Assembly (NCBI GenBank): GCA_947650365.1
Contig: OX393555.1
Span: 79,241,995 to 79,305,994 of the forward strand
DNA from: Chamaelirium japonicum
Lineage: Eukaryota > Streptophyta > Magnoliopsida > Liliales > Melanthiaceae
Length of the DNA stretch: 64,000 nt
Direction of reading: 5' to 3'
Shown: positions 1 to 10,200 of the stretch, piece after piece
How positions within the stretch are numbered: position 1 is the first letter of the stretch
How the letters are laid out: the number at the start of each line of letters is the position of its first letter
Program-made: the position numbers and the translations under genes
The notes under the pieces: generated by a model
What the model was told of the DNA's origin: nothing
What the model saw: the letters and a program-made list of their open reading frames with translations, nothing else
Databases searched by the model: none

Positions 1-318
1 GAATTAGAATGGATCGTACGAATGAATTGGAATGGATCGTACGTATGAATGAATTGGAATGGATCGTACGTATGAATTAGAATGGATACATTCATGGGAA
101 TGAATTAGAATGGATCGTACGAAGAAATTAGAATGGATCGTACGAAAGAATTAGAATGGATTGTACAAAGGAATTAGAATGGATCGTACGAATGAATTAC
201 AATGGATACAATCGTGCAAAAGAATTAGAATGGATTGTATGAATGAATTAGAATGGATCGTACAAATGAATTAGAATGGATCGTGCGAATGAATTAGAAT
301 GGATCATACGAATGAAAT
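1..318 (+). repeat. 23-bp satellite, left flank of the retrotransposon
   Basis: Tandem copies of the same 23-bp monomer that fills the window from 7241 onward, in the same orientation, including the 28-bp type. The window opens inside the array. The last monomer is cut after GAATGAAAT at 318, where the LTR begins with TGT. Its presence here shows that the retrotransposon is embedded in the satellite rather than lying at its edge. Confidence 0.96.
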
Positions 319-1155
319 TGTAATACCCGGATATTTCGAACTACTTTAATAAATAGTTTATATGTGTGATTGTCATTTTTGTGACAATGTGATTTAATTA
401 CGTGTACATATTGCACTGTTGTGACCAGGGTTGCTGGACCGTCACAACATCGGTTTATCTGCACTGGTTTGAGGTGAGTATGAATAGTATGAAAATAACA
501 CCATGCTCATGGGATATTAATTTGATATAACTAGGGCCATCAAAATTCAACATGACCGCACCGTTAACCCACCTCGTTAAAGACCGTCTCAAAGGGATTT
601 TCAGGAGTTGAAACAGAGTCCCGACGGCTGGGGGTATTAGTTTCCTTATTTTAGGCTCTCCAAATCTAGATAGTATAGAATGCTCGGATGTGGACGAGGC
701 TAGCGTACTTGCGTCTGCTCGCCGAATCATTCTCCGTGGATTATTCGCATATGCAAATCGGAGCCCAAACGATAAATTTAGAGTAATTTCTAGTTACGAG
801 CAGGAATGACAGCATGTGGAACTTGCAGGAGCGACCCGACCCGTTATACCCAACATTGCATGGTGTCAGTAGAGAGTCTAACTCCCCATGTCTTGTTTTC
901 CTTGAAAATAAAATAAAATAATATTAAATAAACAAAAACCAAAACCCATCTGTCAACTTTGTTGAAGACCTTCTCTTCTCATTTATGTGTTAGCTATCAC
1001 TTTTTGACAAAGGCTCAAATCACCATTCAATGCCCTCCATGCTAGCCGTACTTTTTTGAAGAAGAGGATCGGTAGCCAGCCAAATCAAATCTAGCAGATC
1101 TGATCCGCCGCCCTAAAATTTTGGCATGTCTCATGCATCTTGTCTCCTCATATTC

Positions 1156-1163
1156 TATTTAAA
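1156..1163 (+). promoter_or_regulatory. TATA-like box of the LTR promoter
   Basis: TATTTAAA lies within a pyrimidine- and CATC-rich stretch and is followed about 40-130 bp downstream by a GA-rich leader, a common arrangement for a plant Pol II start. It would divide the LTR into U3 (about 319-1190) and R-U5. The position is an inference from motif and context only. Confidence 0.4.
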
Positions 1164-1205
1164 GCATCCCCCACTCATCTATCATTGCCGGATGACTGAG
1201 CGAAG

Positions 1206-1288
1206 TATAGAGAGGGAGAGAAAGAGAAGTAGAGGAAAAATAAGATATATAGAGCAACATTGAGAGAGAGAGAGAGAAAGAGAGAGGA
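1206..1288 (+). repeat. GA-rich tract with (GA)n microsatellite
   Basis: A purine-rich segment containing a run of GA dinucleotides at about 1262-1280, just downstream of the TATA-like box. GA tracts are common in plant 5' leaders, so it probably lies in the transcribed leader of the LTR. A chance open frame starts inside it and is not considered coding. Confidence 0.7.
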
Positions 1289-3789
1289 GCACCTCCGCCA
1301 TGCAACCCTTCCATACGACTTCCCCCCGACCACCCACGACAACATCTTCATCTTCGAGCCCACCAAGGTAAGCCGCCCATCACCTTGCTTCCTCCTCCTC
1401 TTCTCTCCACCAAGACACCATCACCAGCCATGCACTCCCCAGACGAGATCTAACCAATCAGCCCCAACCAAAGAGAAGTCCATGCCGAGCCGAGCACCTC
1501 ACGGCCATGGCTTCTCTCCCTCCTTCACGAGTTGGGTAGGGATTCCATGGTGGCCACCGGTGGAATCTAGCGACCCCGACGGTGTTGCGGCATCTACGAG
1601 ACCACAACCCCGCGTTTGAACGGCACGGGGTGATCGGAAAATGGGTGCCGAGGCGATGGGTTCATAGTGAACCCATTGCTCTGTTTTTTTTTCTCTTGTT
1701 GAAGAAGAAGAGGGACATGGGTGGCATTTTCAGATTTGTATTAAATTGGACTATTGGATTCTACCCCATTAAATATTTAAAACCTGAACCCGACCCGACG
1801 ATCCCTCTAAACCGACCCGACTGCATAGTATGCAATGAACCGGCCTGGTTCATTCGAACCAGACCCTTGAACCAGCCAAACTTGGTTCGACCATAGATTC
1901 TCCGTCCGATGTCGGAATGCCGCGAAACTGGCGGCATTGGAACCGGATCAAAAAATACTACCTGATAATCCTGGTTTCATCATGTAGAAATCACTTTTAA
2001 AATCCTATTTACAGCCATGGAACCGAGCTAGTCGCGGCTTCCATGGTTCGATCGTCTTTTTTTTGTCCGAATTCGGATTTAGACGAAATTGGCGGCATTA
2101 GAATTAATTTTCCAAGATGGGCCTGATGGCTTGGGTTTAACAACCTGAGTCCATATGTACCTTATAGAATTTAATTTTGGGTCGTATAGTTGCACGGGTT
2201 CCCGTGTTACTGACCCGGCACCGGTCCCCTACCGAGGGTGACCCGGATTTCTTCCATAGGCCATATGTTTATAATCATCTAGAATGGAAAAATCTCATGG
2301 GTTAGCTCGAAACCCATGTACACACTTGCCCATGTCGAGGGTAGGTCTAGCCACCGTATCGCATCGATTTGACCCCTACGAACCTTCATCCTATCAATCA
2401 CGCTTGTGCAATTCAAATCTACCGACCCATTGTCGTTTAGTTGCTAGGTTAGTGATGCCTTCTTATTTGATATGTTTTTAGCATTGGAGCTTCCTAGTGG
2501 TGGTCGTGCACTTGGATACCCGGGTGTGGACATTAGGACACCTGGTACAGGAGGTTGCTATTCTAGCTAAAGTAAGTTACTCTTACTATGTCATCTACAA
2601 TAGTAGACTGTTTAGTGTAGCTTTGTAGTATTCTAAAGCTTGCATGGGGAATGATGTGTCTAATGCATGTGTTAAATCGCATGTGGGGAGTGGGCACATC
2701 ATTACATGCGTAGATGGTTACCGTCTAATTGCTTTAAACTTGAACAATGAGATATTTGATAGCATGGTAATAGTATATTGAGAACATGTCATTCTATGAA
2801 TATAGATATAACAATCACTTATGAATTATGCGTGAGATATAATAACTTATATGTGAACTTGGTTGAGTTGCCGACGAGCAACAATACCGGCTGTCTCGGT
2901 AACTGAGGCAGGGTGGATAATACTGAATCATCATTTGACCGAGATATGACATTGTTGCTTCCTAGAGGGAAGTGTGTAGGAAGACCCGTGTGCACGAGTG
3001 GAAGGTGAACCACTACTCGTGCACAATCTGAATAAAGTAGGTAGGGTCACGGGGTTGGGCAGGCGGTAAAGCCAGGGGCTTGAGAGCTTTGGCCTAGTAG
3101 TCCACACCCGAGGTATGACCTCGAAAAAGTAAGATGGGCGGTAGAGCTCCTCCGTGAGAGACGGGAAACCCCTTTTGGCCATTTGGGTAAACTTTCTACT
3201 GGAGGATCCAAGGTAACTTGTGTCCAATAGGTTTCTGTTGTCGGAACTGGTAGAAAACCGACGGTTCACAAATGTTTGAAGTAAATATATAGATATCTTT
3301 TTATGCAAAACTCAATTATTATATGAGCATGGAATTAACAATTGTGGCATATTGTATATCCTCGACATTATATGTTAGAATGCATGCTTAGATATACTAA
3401 ATTGTATGCTGGAGTAGTAGCTTAGTATTAGTAGTCTTACTAGTCTTTACGTAGACTAATCTCCCATTTCTATGGGGGCTGCCCATTCCCACGGGCAGAT
3501 CCAGTTTCAGGTCAGCAATAACTGGTGATTAGAGACAGGCGTGGTCTTGGAGCGGCGATAATCAGATATTTTATTAGTAATTAGCAGTTTCCTCTTTCAG
3601 TAGTTATGTAATAAGTGATTTGTATTAATCCGTTTGGGACTTGAGACAGTAAGTATGATTATTAGAGGAATGAATATGAGTCATATATCATAATGGTGGT
3701 AGTTGATATTCTTTGAGGCTTCTATTTACCTTTAATCACCTCCAAATTTTGGAGCATCTTATTTGCCCGAAATTTGGGGCGTGACAACT

Positions 3790-3802
3790 TGGTATCAGAG
3801 CC
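3790..3802 (+). promoter_or_regulatory. primer-binding site for initiator Met-tRNA
   Basis: TGGTATCAGAGCC, 13 bases complementary to the 3' end of plant initiator methionine tRNA, starts three bases after the LTR end. This is the usual minus-strand primer site of plant Ty1/Copia and many Ty3/Gypsy elements. It fixes the LTR boundary and the orientation of the element. A leader of about 120 bp follows before gag. Confidence 0.93.
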
Positions 3803-3923
3803 CAGGGATATGACCTGAGGAAGTAGTTAAAGTTATAAGTAGTTGAGGTTTAGAAATCGGAGTAAGGATAAGATTCTAAGGATTTGGAAATAGGCTTTAT
3901 AGAGTTTTGATTAGAGTTATTGG

Positions 3924-5063
3924 ATGCAGATGGCTGGTACTAGGGCACGAACCTCCTCTTCTGAGGTAGAGGCAAATAATCAAACTCCTACAGAGATGTT
4001 GCAAAGCATGGCAAGTATGATGCGTCAGCAGCAAGCCATGATGCAGCGTCAACAGGAGGTAGTGGAGCGGCAGCAGCAGGCAGCCCAGGAACAAACTAGT
4101 GCAGCAAATGCAGCCCTAGCTCAGGCTGCTCAGGCTCAGCAGCAGGGCGCACCTCGAGCTGAGGAAGATCGCATGGGGAAGATTATGAAGGAGTTTCGTG
4201 CGATGTATCCCCCGATCTTCAAGGGTGAACCAGACCCCTTGGAGGCAGACCGATGGCTGCAACAGATCCAGAAAGTGTTGAACGTCTTAGAAGTAACTGG
4301 AGAGAGACGAGTTTCCCTCGCCTCTTACCAGTTTGAGGCGGAGGCAGAGTTCTGGTGGCAGTCAGTTCTGAGTTCGAGGTCTACAGACCGAGGAACCATC
4401 GAGTGGGAAGAATTTGAGGAGTTCTTTCGTAGAAAGTTCTTCCCAGTACCGATACAAGACAAGATGGAAGCGGAATTCTTGGCCCTCTACCAAGGATCCC
4501 GTACGGTGGCACAATATGAGGCTAAGTTTTCCGAGCTTGCCAGATATGCGCCACATCTAGTGGCTACTGATGCTCGAAGGGCTAAACGTTTCGAGATTGG
4601 TCTGAATCCTCCAATCAGAGGAAAGGTTGCAGCGTTCATGGGCCAGTCTTATGAGGAGGTAGTCACTCGATCACTTACTGTGGAACAAGAAGTGGTGGAG
4701 TCTCGTAAGATACTCGAGAAGCGAAGTGGCAGCAGTCGTGGTGGGCCATCCTTTCATAAGAAGCCAAAAATCTTAGAGCCTCGACCCCAACAGCAACAAC
4801 AGTTTCAGTTCAGGCCTTCTGGTGGTTTTCAGGCCTTTCGCCCGAGAGCGGGCTGCTTTACTTGTGGTGCCCCAGACCATATAAAGCGGGATTGTCCACG
4901 TCGGGCCCCACGAGCAGCACTTCCAGCACCCCCAGTTAGACCAGCCCTCCCACCTCCACTAGTTCCCCAACCACAACACCAGGGGTCTCAGCAGTATCGC
5001 CCTCCCCAGCAGCAACAGTGGTTGCCTCCCCCTCGTCAGGGCGGCGGAGGTCAGCAGAACTAG
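3924..5063 (+). CDS. gag: retrotransposon Gag polyprotein with CCHC zinc knuckle
   Basis: An open frame of 379 residues. Residues about 15-75 are Gln- and Met-rich and look like a coiled coil. Residues about 85-230 form the retrotransposon Gag domain, with Pro-Pro-Ile-Phe-Lys-Gly near the start and a Trp-Trp pair in FWWQ. A CCHC knuckle follows at C311, C314, H319 and C324, then a Pro/Gln-rich tail. Gag forms the cytoplasmic virus-like particle and packages RNA. A second ATG lies two codons downstream and either may be used. The frame ends in TAG at 5061-5063, but the same frame stays open to the TGA at 5160-5162 with residues that look like the usual Gag-protease linker. In related elements Gag and Pol are often one long frame, so this stop may itself be a lesion. 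Confidence 0.92.
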   Translation: MQMAGTRARTSSSEVEANNQTPTEMLQSMASMMRQQQAMMQRQQEVVERQQQAAQEQTSAANAALAQAAQAQQQGAPRAEEDRMGKIMKEFRAMYPPIFKGEPDPLEADRWLQQIQKVLNVLEVTGERRVSLASYQFEAEAEFWWQSVLSSRSTDRGTIEWEEFEEFFRRKFFPVPIQDKMEAEFLALYQGSRTVAQYEAKFSELARYAPHLVATDARRAKRFEIGLNPPIRGKVAAFMGQSYEEVVTRSLTVEQEVVESRKILEKRSGSSRGGPSFHKKPKILEPRPQQQQQFQFRPSGGFQAFRPRAGCFTCGAPDHIKRDCPRRAPRAALPAPPVRPALPPPLVPQPQHQGSQQYRPPQQQQWLPPPRQGGGGQQN

Positions 5064-5158
5064 GGAAGGGCGTATATGTTGGTCGGCCAGGACCAAGGAG
5101 CTTCTGGTGCAGTAATAGAAGGTACCCTTCTAACTAATAGTTCGTTTCCATTGGTAGA

Positions 5159-6610
5159 TTGAGTAGGATCATGCCTTCCTTACATATTGCATTTCTACAA
5201 CCAGGTGCACTTCCTATTTTCTCTACCATAGCACATGTGGTTTTTGACTCTGGGTCTACACACTCCTATATAGTACCAAGTTTTGCGACTGCCTTAGGAC
5301 TAAAGTCAGAGCCCTTGGGGCATGTCCTATCGGTGATCTCACCACTCGGAGCATACACTGAGGTGGATAGAGTCTGTCGAGGTTGCGTAATCCATATTGG
5401 AGATAAGGAACTCTTGGCAGACCTAATTATCCTTCACCTTGAAAGTATGGATGTTCTTCTCGGTATGGATTGGTTAGCATCCTACCATGCATCGTTGGAT
5501 TGCTATTCCAAGAAGATTTCCTTCACACCCCCACATAGCGAGCGCTTTGTCTTCATCGGGAATAAGATGGCTTTTCTATACCCGACTCCTCAGAGGATGC
5601 CCAATCTTAGTATCTTAGCGCAGTTGATAACCGAGATCGACGAAGTCATCCCTCCAGAGGTCTCCCCTGTTGTGCGATACTTTACAGATGTTTTTCCAAA
5701 ACGTCTTCCAGGTCTTCCTCCAGCTTGGGAGGTAGAGTTCTGTATTGAGTTGCTTCCTGGGACTGCACCTATTTCAATAGCTCCATACCGCATGGCCCCA
5801 GCGGAGCTTAAGGAATTAAAGGTACAGTTGGAGGAGCTTTTGGACCTTGGGTTCATCCGCCCTAGTGTTTCCCCATGGGGTGCCCCAGTTCTCTTTGCTC
5901 AGAAGAAGGATGGGACGAAGCGACTTTGCATCGACTATCGGAGGTTGAATGCTGTCACCGTGAAGAATAGGTACCCGTTGCCAAGGATCGACGATCTCTT
6001 TGACCAGTTGAAGGGAGCGAAGTGTTTCTCCAAAATTGATCTGAGGACGGGATATCATCAGTTGCTGGTGAAAGCAGAGGATGTTTCGAAGATGGCCTTT
6101 CGGACACGGTATGGTCATTATGAGTTCTTGGTGATGCCATTTGGCTTAACCAATGCTCCAGCCGCCTTTATGGACCTCATGAACCGAGTCTTCAGGCCAC
6201 ACCTGGACCGATTCATGGTGGTTTTTGTGGATGATGTTCTCATCTACTCGCAATCTGAAGAAGAGCATAAGGAACACCTAAGGATTTCCCTACAACTATT
6301 GCGCGATCATCACCTTTATGCCAAGCTTAGTAAGTGTGAATTTTGGATGAAAGAGGTGAAGTTCTTAGGGCATGTGGTTTCGGAGAAAGGCATTTCAGTG
6401 GACCCTGCAAAAGTAGAAGCAGTTCTAGATTGGGAGCCACCGAAGAATGTCTTTGAGATTCGTAGTTTCTTGGGCTTAGCAGGTTACTATAGAAGGTTTG
6501 TAGAAGGTTTCTCTCAGTTGGCAAGCCCCCTCACTCGTCTAACGAAGAAGGGAGTGAAGTTTGAGTGGTCTGAAGGATGTGAACAGTCGTTCCAGGAGTT
6601 GAAGCGGTGA
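5159..6610 (+). pseudogene. pol: Pol part 1: aspartic protease and reverse transcriptase, ended by premature TGA
   Basis: A 483-residue open frame, not in the gag frame. The listed start is a TTG codon, with the first ATG at residue 5, so the true N-terminus is unclear. The protease active-site triad is D30-S31-G32 in a DSGSTHS motif, with the downstream GMDW motif at 102-105. The reverse transcriptase covers roughly 205-385: CIDYRRLN from C257, first catalytic Asp D294 in [11 protein letters not shown], and the catalytic pair D358-D359 in FVDD. The connection region begins after about 390. The frame stops at TGA 6608-6610, where family members continue into RNase H. The enzyme would copy element RNA into DNA inside the Gag particle. 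The start region (about 5127-5205) looks disturbed. The RT core looks intact, but the polyprotein is not. Confidence 0.9.
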
Positions 6611-7240
6611 TTGACCTCAGCACCGATTCTGACCGTACCGGTCAACGGTAAGAAGTACGTGGTTTTAACGGATGCCTCTCAGACAGGTCTTGGGGGTGTT
6701 CTAATGTAAGAAGGCAAAGTCGTGGCTTATGCTTCCAGACAGCTGAAGCAGCACGAGAAAAATTATCCCACCCATGACCTAGAGTTGGCAGCCGTAGTAT
6801 TCGTGCTCAAGATCTGGAGGCACTATCTATACGGTGAAGAGTTCGAAGTGTTTTGTGACCATAAGAGTCTGCAGTACATTTCCTCCTAGAAGGACCTCAA
6901 TGTACGCCAAAGGAGATGGGTTGAGGTTCTAGCAGACTACAACTATGGATTTTCTTATCATCCTGGCAAGGCTAATATTGTGGCGGATGCCTTGAGCAGG
7001 AAGTTCCGTAGTAGGTTGTCCAGGTTGATAGCTGATAAAAGGGAATTTTTGGTGGCCATCGAAGGTTTTGACCTGATGGTGCAGTGGGAGCCTATACGTA
7101 CAGTCTTGGGTAGTATGCAGGCTCGGCCGACCTTGTTTCAGAGAGTGATTACATCACAACGACTAGATTCAGATCAAGAGAAGATTAGGACTCGATGTCA
7201 GAATAGAGAAATGGATCAGGACTGGTCTATTGGTTCTGAT
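6611..7240 (+). pseudogene. pol: Pol part 2: decayed RNase H and start of the integrase linker, truncated
   Basis: Continues in the same frame as the RT after the TGA. RNase H landmarks remain: catalytic Asp in TDAS (6671-6673), Glu in LELAAV (6782-6784), Asp in DHKSL (6857-6859), and the closing ADALSRK at 6983-7003. The frame is broken by TAA at 6707-6709 and TAG at 6887-6889. After RNase H it is open for about 240 bp of RNase H-integrase linker, then runs straight into satellite at about 7240. The predicted last residues (LEWIVRMN) are satellite-encoded. The integrase zinc-binding (HHCC) domain would begin shortly after this point and is absent. Confidence 0.88.
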
Positions 7241-10200
7241 GAATTAGAATGGATCGTACGAATGAATTAGAATGGATCGTACGAATGAAATAGAATGGAT
7301 CGTATGAATGAATTAGAATGGATCGTACGAATGAATTAGAATGGATACATTTGTGCGAATGAATTAGAATGGATCGTACGAATGAGTAAGAATGGATCGT
7401 ACGAATGAAATAGAATGGATCGTACGAATGAATTAGAATGGATCGTGCTAATTTACTAGAATGGATCGTACGAATAAATTAGAATAGATTGTGCGAATGA
7501 ATTAGAATGGATCGTACGAATGAATTAGAATGGATCGTATGAATAAATTAGAATGGATCGTGCGAATGAATTAGAATGGATCGTATGAATAAATTAGAAT
7601 CGATACATTCGTGCGAATGAATTAGAATGGATCGTACGAATGAATTAGAATGGATCGTGCTAATGAATTAGAATGGATCGTACGAATGAATTAGAATAGA
7701 TTATGCGAATGAATTAGAATAGATCGTACGAATGAATTAGAATGGATACATTCGTGTAAATGAATTAGAATGGATCGTATGATTGAATTAGAATGGATCG
7801 TATGAATGAATTAGAATGGATCGTGCGAATGAATTAGAATGGATCGTACGAATGAATTAGAATGGATCGTATGAATGAATTAGAATGGATCGTGTGAATG
7901 AATTAGAATAGATTGTGCGAATGAATTAGAATGGATCGTACGAATAAATTAGAATGGATACATTCCTGCGAAAGAATTAGAATAGATCTTATGAATGAAT
8001 TAGATTGGATCGTATGAATGAATTAGAATGGATCGTACGTATGAATTAGAATGGATACATTCATGGGAATGAATTAGAATGGATCGTACGAAGGAATTAG
8101 AATGGATCATACGAATGAAATATAATGGATCATACGAAGGAATTAGAATGGATCGTACGATGGAATTATAATGGATAATACAAAGGAATTAGAATGGATC
8201 GTACGAATGAATTAGAATGGATACATTTGTGCAAAAGAATTAGAATGGATTTTATGAATGAATTAGATTGGATCGTGCAAATGAATTAGAATGGATCGTG
8301 CGAATGAATTAGAATGGATCGTACCAATGAATTAGAATAGATTGTGCGAATGAATTAGAATGGATCGTACGAATGAATTAGAATGGATACATTCGTGCGA
8401 ATGAATTAGAATGGATCGTATGAATGAATTAAAATAGATCGTATAAATGAATTCGAATAGATCGTACGAATGAATTAGAATGGATACATTCGTTCGAGTG
8501 AATTAGAATGGATCATACGAAGGAATTAGGGTGGATCGAACGAATGAATTAGAATGGAAACATTCGTGCGAAAGAATTAGAATAAATTGTATGAATGAAT
8601 TAGAATGGATCATATGAATGAATTAGAATGGATCGTGCGAATGAATTAGAATGGATCGTACAAATGAATTAGAACGGATCGTATGAATGAATTAGAATAG
8701 ATCGTGCAAATGAATTAGAATGGATCATACGAATGAATTAGAATAGATACATTCGTGCGAATGAATTAGAATGGATCTTACGAATAAGTAAGAATGGATC
8801 GTACGAATGAAATAGAATGGATCGTACGAATCAATTAGAATGGATCGTGCTAACGAATTAGAATGGATCGTACGAATGAATTAGAATAGATTGTGCGAAT
8901 GAATTAGAATGGATCGTATGAATGAATTAGAATGGATCGTATGAATGAATTAGAATGGATCGTGCAAATGAATTAGAATGGATCGTATGAATGAATTAGA
9001 ATGGATACATTCGTGCGAATGAATTAGAATGGATCGTATGAATGAGTAAGAATGGATCGTACGAATGAAATAGAATGGATCGTTCGAATGACTTAGAATG
9101 GATCGTGCTAATGAATTAGAATGGATCGTACGAATGAATTAGCAAAGATAGTGCGAATGAATTAGAATGGATTGTATGAATGAATTAGAATGGATACATT
9201 CGTGCGAATGAATTAGAATGGATCGTATGAATAAATTAGATTGGATCGTACGAATGAATTAGAATGGATACATTCGTGCGAATGAATTAGAATGGATCGA
9301 ACAAATGAATTAGAATGGATACATTCGTGCGAATGAATTAGAATGGATCGTACGATTGAGTAAGAATGGATCGTACGAATAAAATAGAATGGATCGTACG
9401 AATGAATTAGAATGGATCGTAACTAGAATGGATCGTACGAATAAATCAGAATAGATTGTGCGAATGAATTAGAATGGATCGTACGAATGAATTAGAATGG
9501 ATCGTATGAATAAATTAGAATGGACCGTGCGAATGAATTAGAATGGATCGTACGAATGAATTAGAATAGATACATTCGTGCGAATGAATTAGAATGGATC
9601 GTACGAATGAGGAAGAATGGATCGTACGATTGAAATAGAATGGATCGTACGAATGAATTAGAATGGATCGTGCTAATGAATTAGAATGGATCGTATGAAT
9701 GAATTCGAATAGATTGTGCGAATGAATTAGAATGGATCGTACGAATGAATTAGAATGGATACATTCGTGTGAATGAATTACAATGGATCGTATGAATGAA
9801 TTAGAATGGATCGTATGAATGAATTAGAATGGATCATGCGAATGAATTAGAATGGATCGTACGAATGAATTAGAATGGATCGTACGAATGAATAAGAATG
9901 GATTGTGCGAATGAATTAGATTGTGCGAATGAATTAGAATGGATCGTACGAATAAATTAGAATGGATACATTTGTACGAATGAATTAGAATGGATCTTAT
10001 GAATGAATTAGATTGGATCGTAGGAATGAATTATAATGGATCGTACGAAGGAATTAGAATGGATACATTCATGGGAATGAATTAGAATAGATCGTACAAA
10101 TGAATTAGAATGGATACATTTGTGCAAAAGAATTAGAATGATATATATGAATGAATTAGAATGGATCGTGCAAATGAATTAGAATGGATCGTGCGAATGA

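Larger units (their letters stand above)
319..3786 (+). repeat. 5' long terminal repeat, about 3.47 kb
   Basis: Starts TGTAATACCCGG immediately after satellite and ends GTGACA three bases before the primer-binding site, giving TGT...ACA termini. At 3468 bp it is unusually long, as in some Del/Tekay elements. It holds a TATA-like box (1156-1163), a GA-rich tract downstream (1206-1288) and an AAG/GTAAG splice-donor-like site (1365-1372). A perfect 7-bp hairpin (ATTGTCA/TGACAAT, 369-388) lies near the 5' end. Open frames inside it (for example 1260-1619 and 2931-3308) have no recognisable domain and are treated as chance. A nested insertion could contribute to the length, but I see no internal boundary. 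No second LTR is available for comparison. Confidence 0.82.
319..7240 (+). mobile_element. 3'-truncated Ty3/Gypsy LTR retrotransposon
   Basis: Order seen: LTR, Met-tRNA primer-binding site, Gag with zinc knuckle, aspartic protease, reverse transcriptase, RNase H, then an abrupt change to satellite at about 7238-7241. The protease-RT-RNase H order and RT motifs such as the VDD box are those of Ty3/Gypsy. The RT and Gag style and the long LTR resemble the plant Tekay/Del chromoviruses, but the chromodomain that would prove this would lie in the missing integrase part. No integrase, polypurine tract or second LTR was found anywhere in the window. The 5' flank ends in GAAAT, a possible target-site duplication that cannot be checked because the other end is lost. 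In-frame stops make the element non-autonomous. Confidence 0.93.

Noticed and set aside
314-318. GAAAT as a confirmed 5-bp target-site duplication
   Set aside because: The 3' end of the element is missing, and GAAAT is also part of a common monomer type, so it cannot be confirmed.
455-730. Minus-strand frame of 91 residues near the LTR start
   Set aside because: Low-complexity chance frame within U3, no recognisable motif.
1260-1896. Two forward frames in the LTR (119 and 104 residues)
   Set aside because: They overlap each other in different frames, start in a GA microsatellite or downstream of it, and have no recognisable domain.
2819-3308. Minus-strand frames of 64 and 125 residues in the LTR
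   Set aside because: No domain or family resemblance; antisense to the element and overlapping each other.
5590-6524. Minus-strand frames opposite the reverse transcriptase
   Set aside because: Shadows of the RT coding strand, which has clear catalytic motifs.
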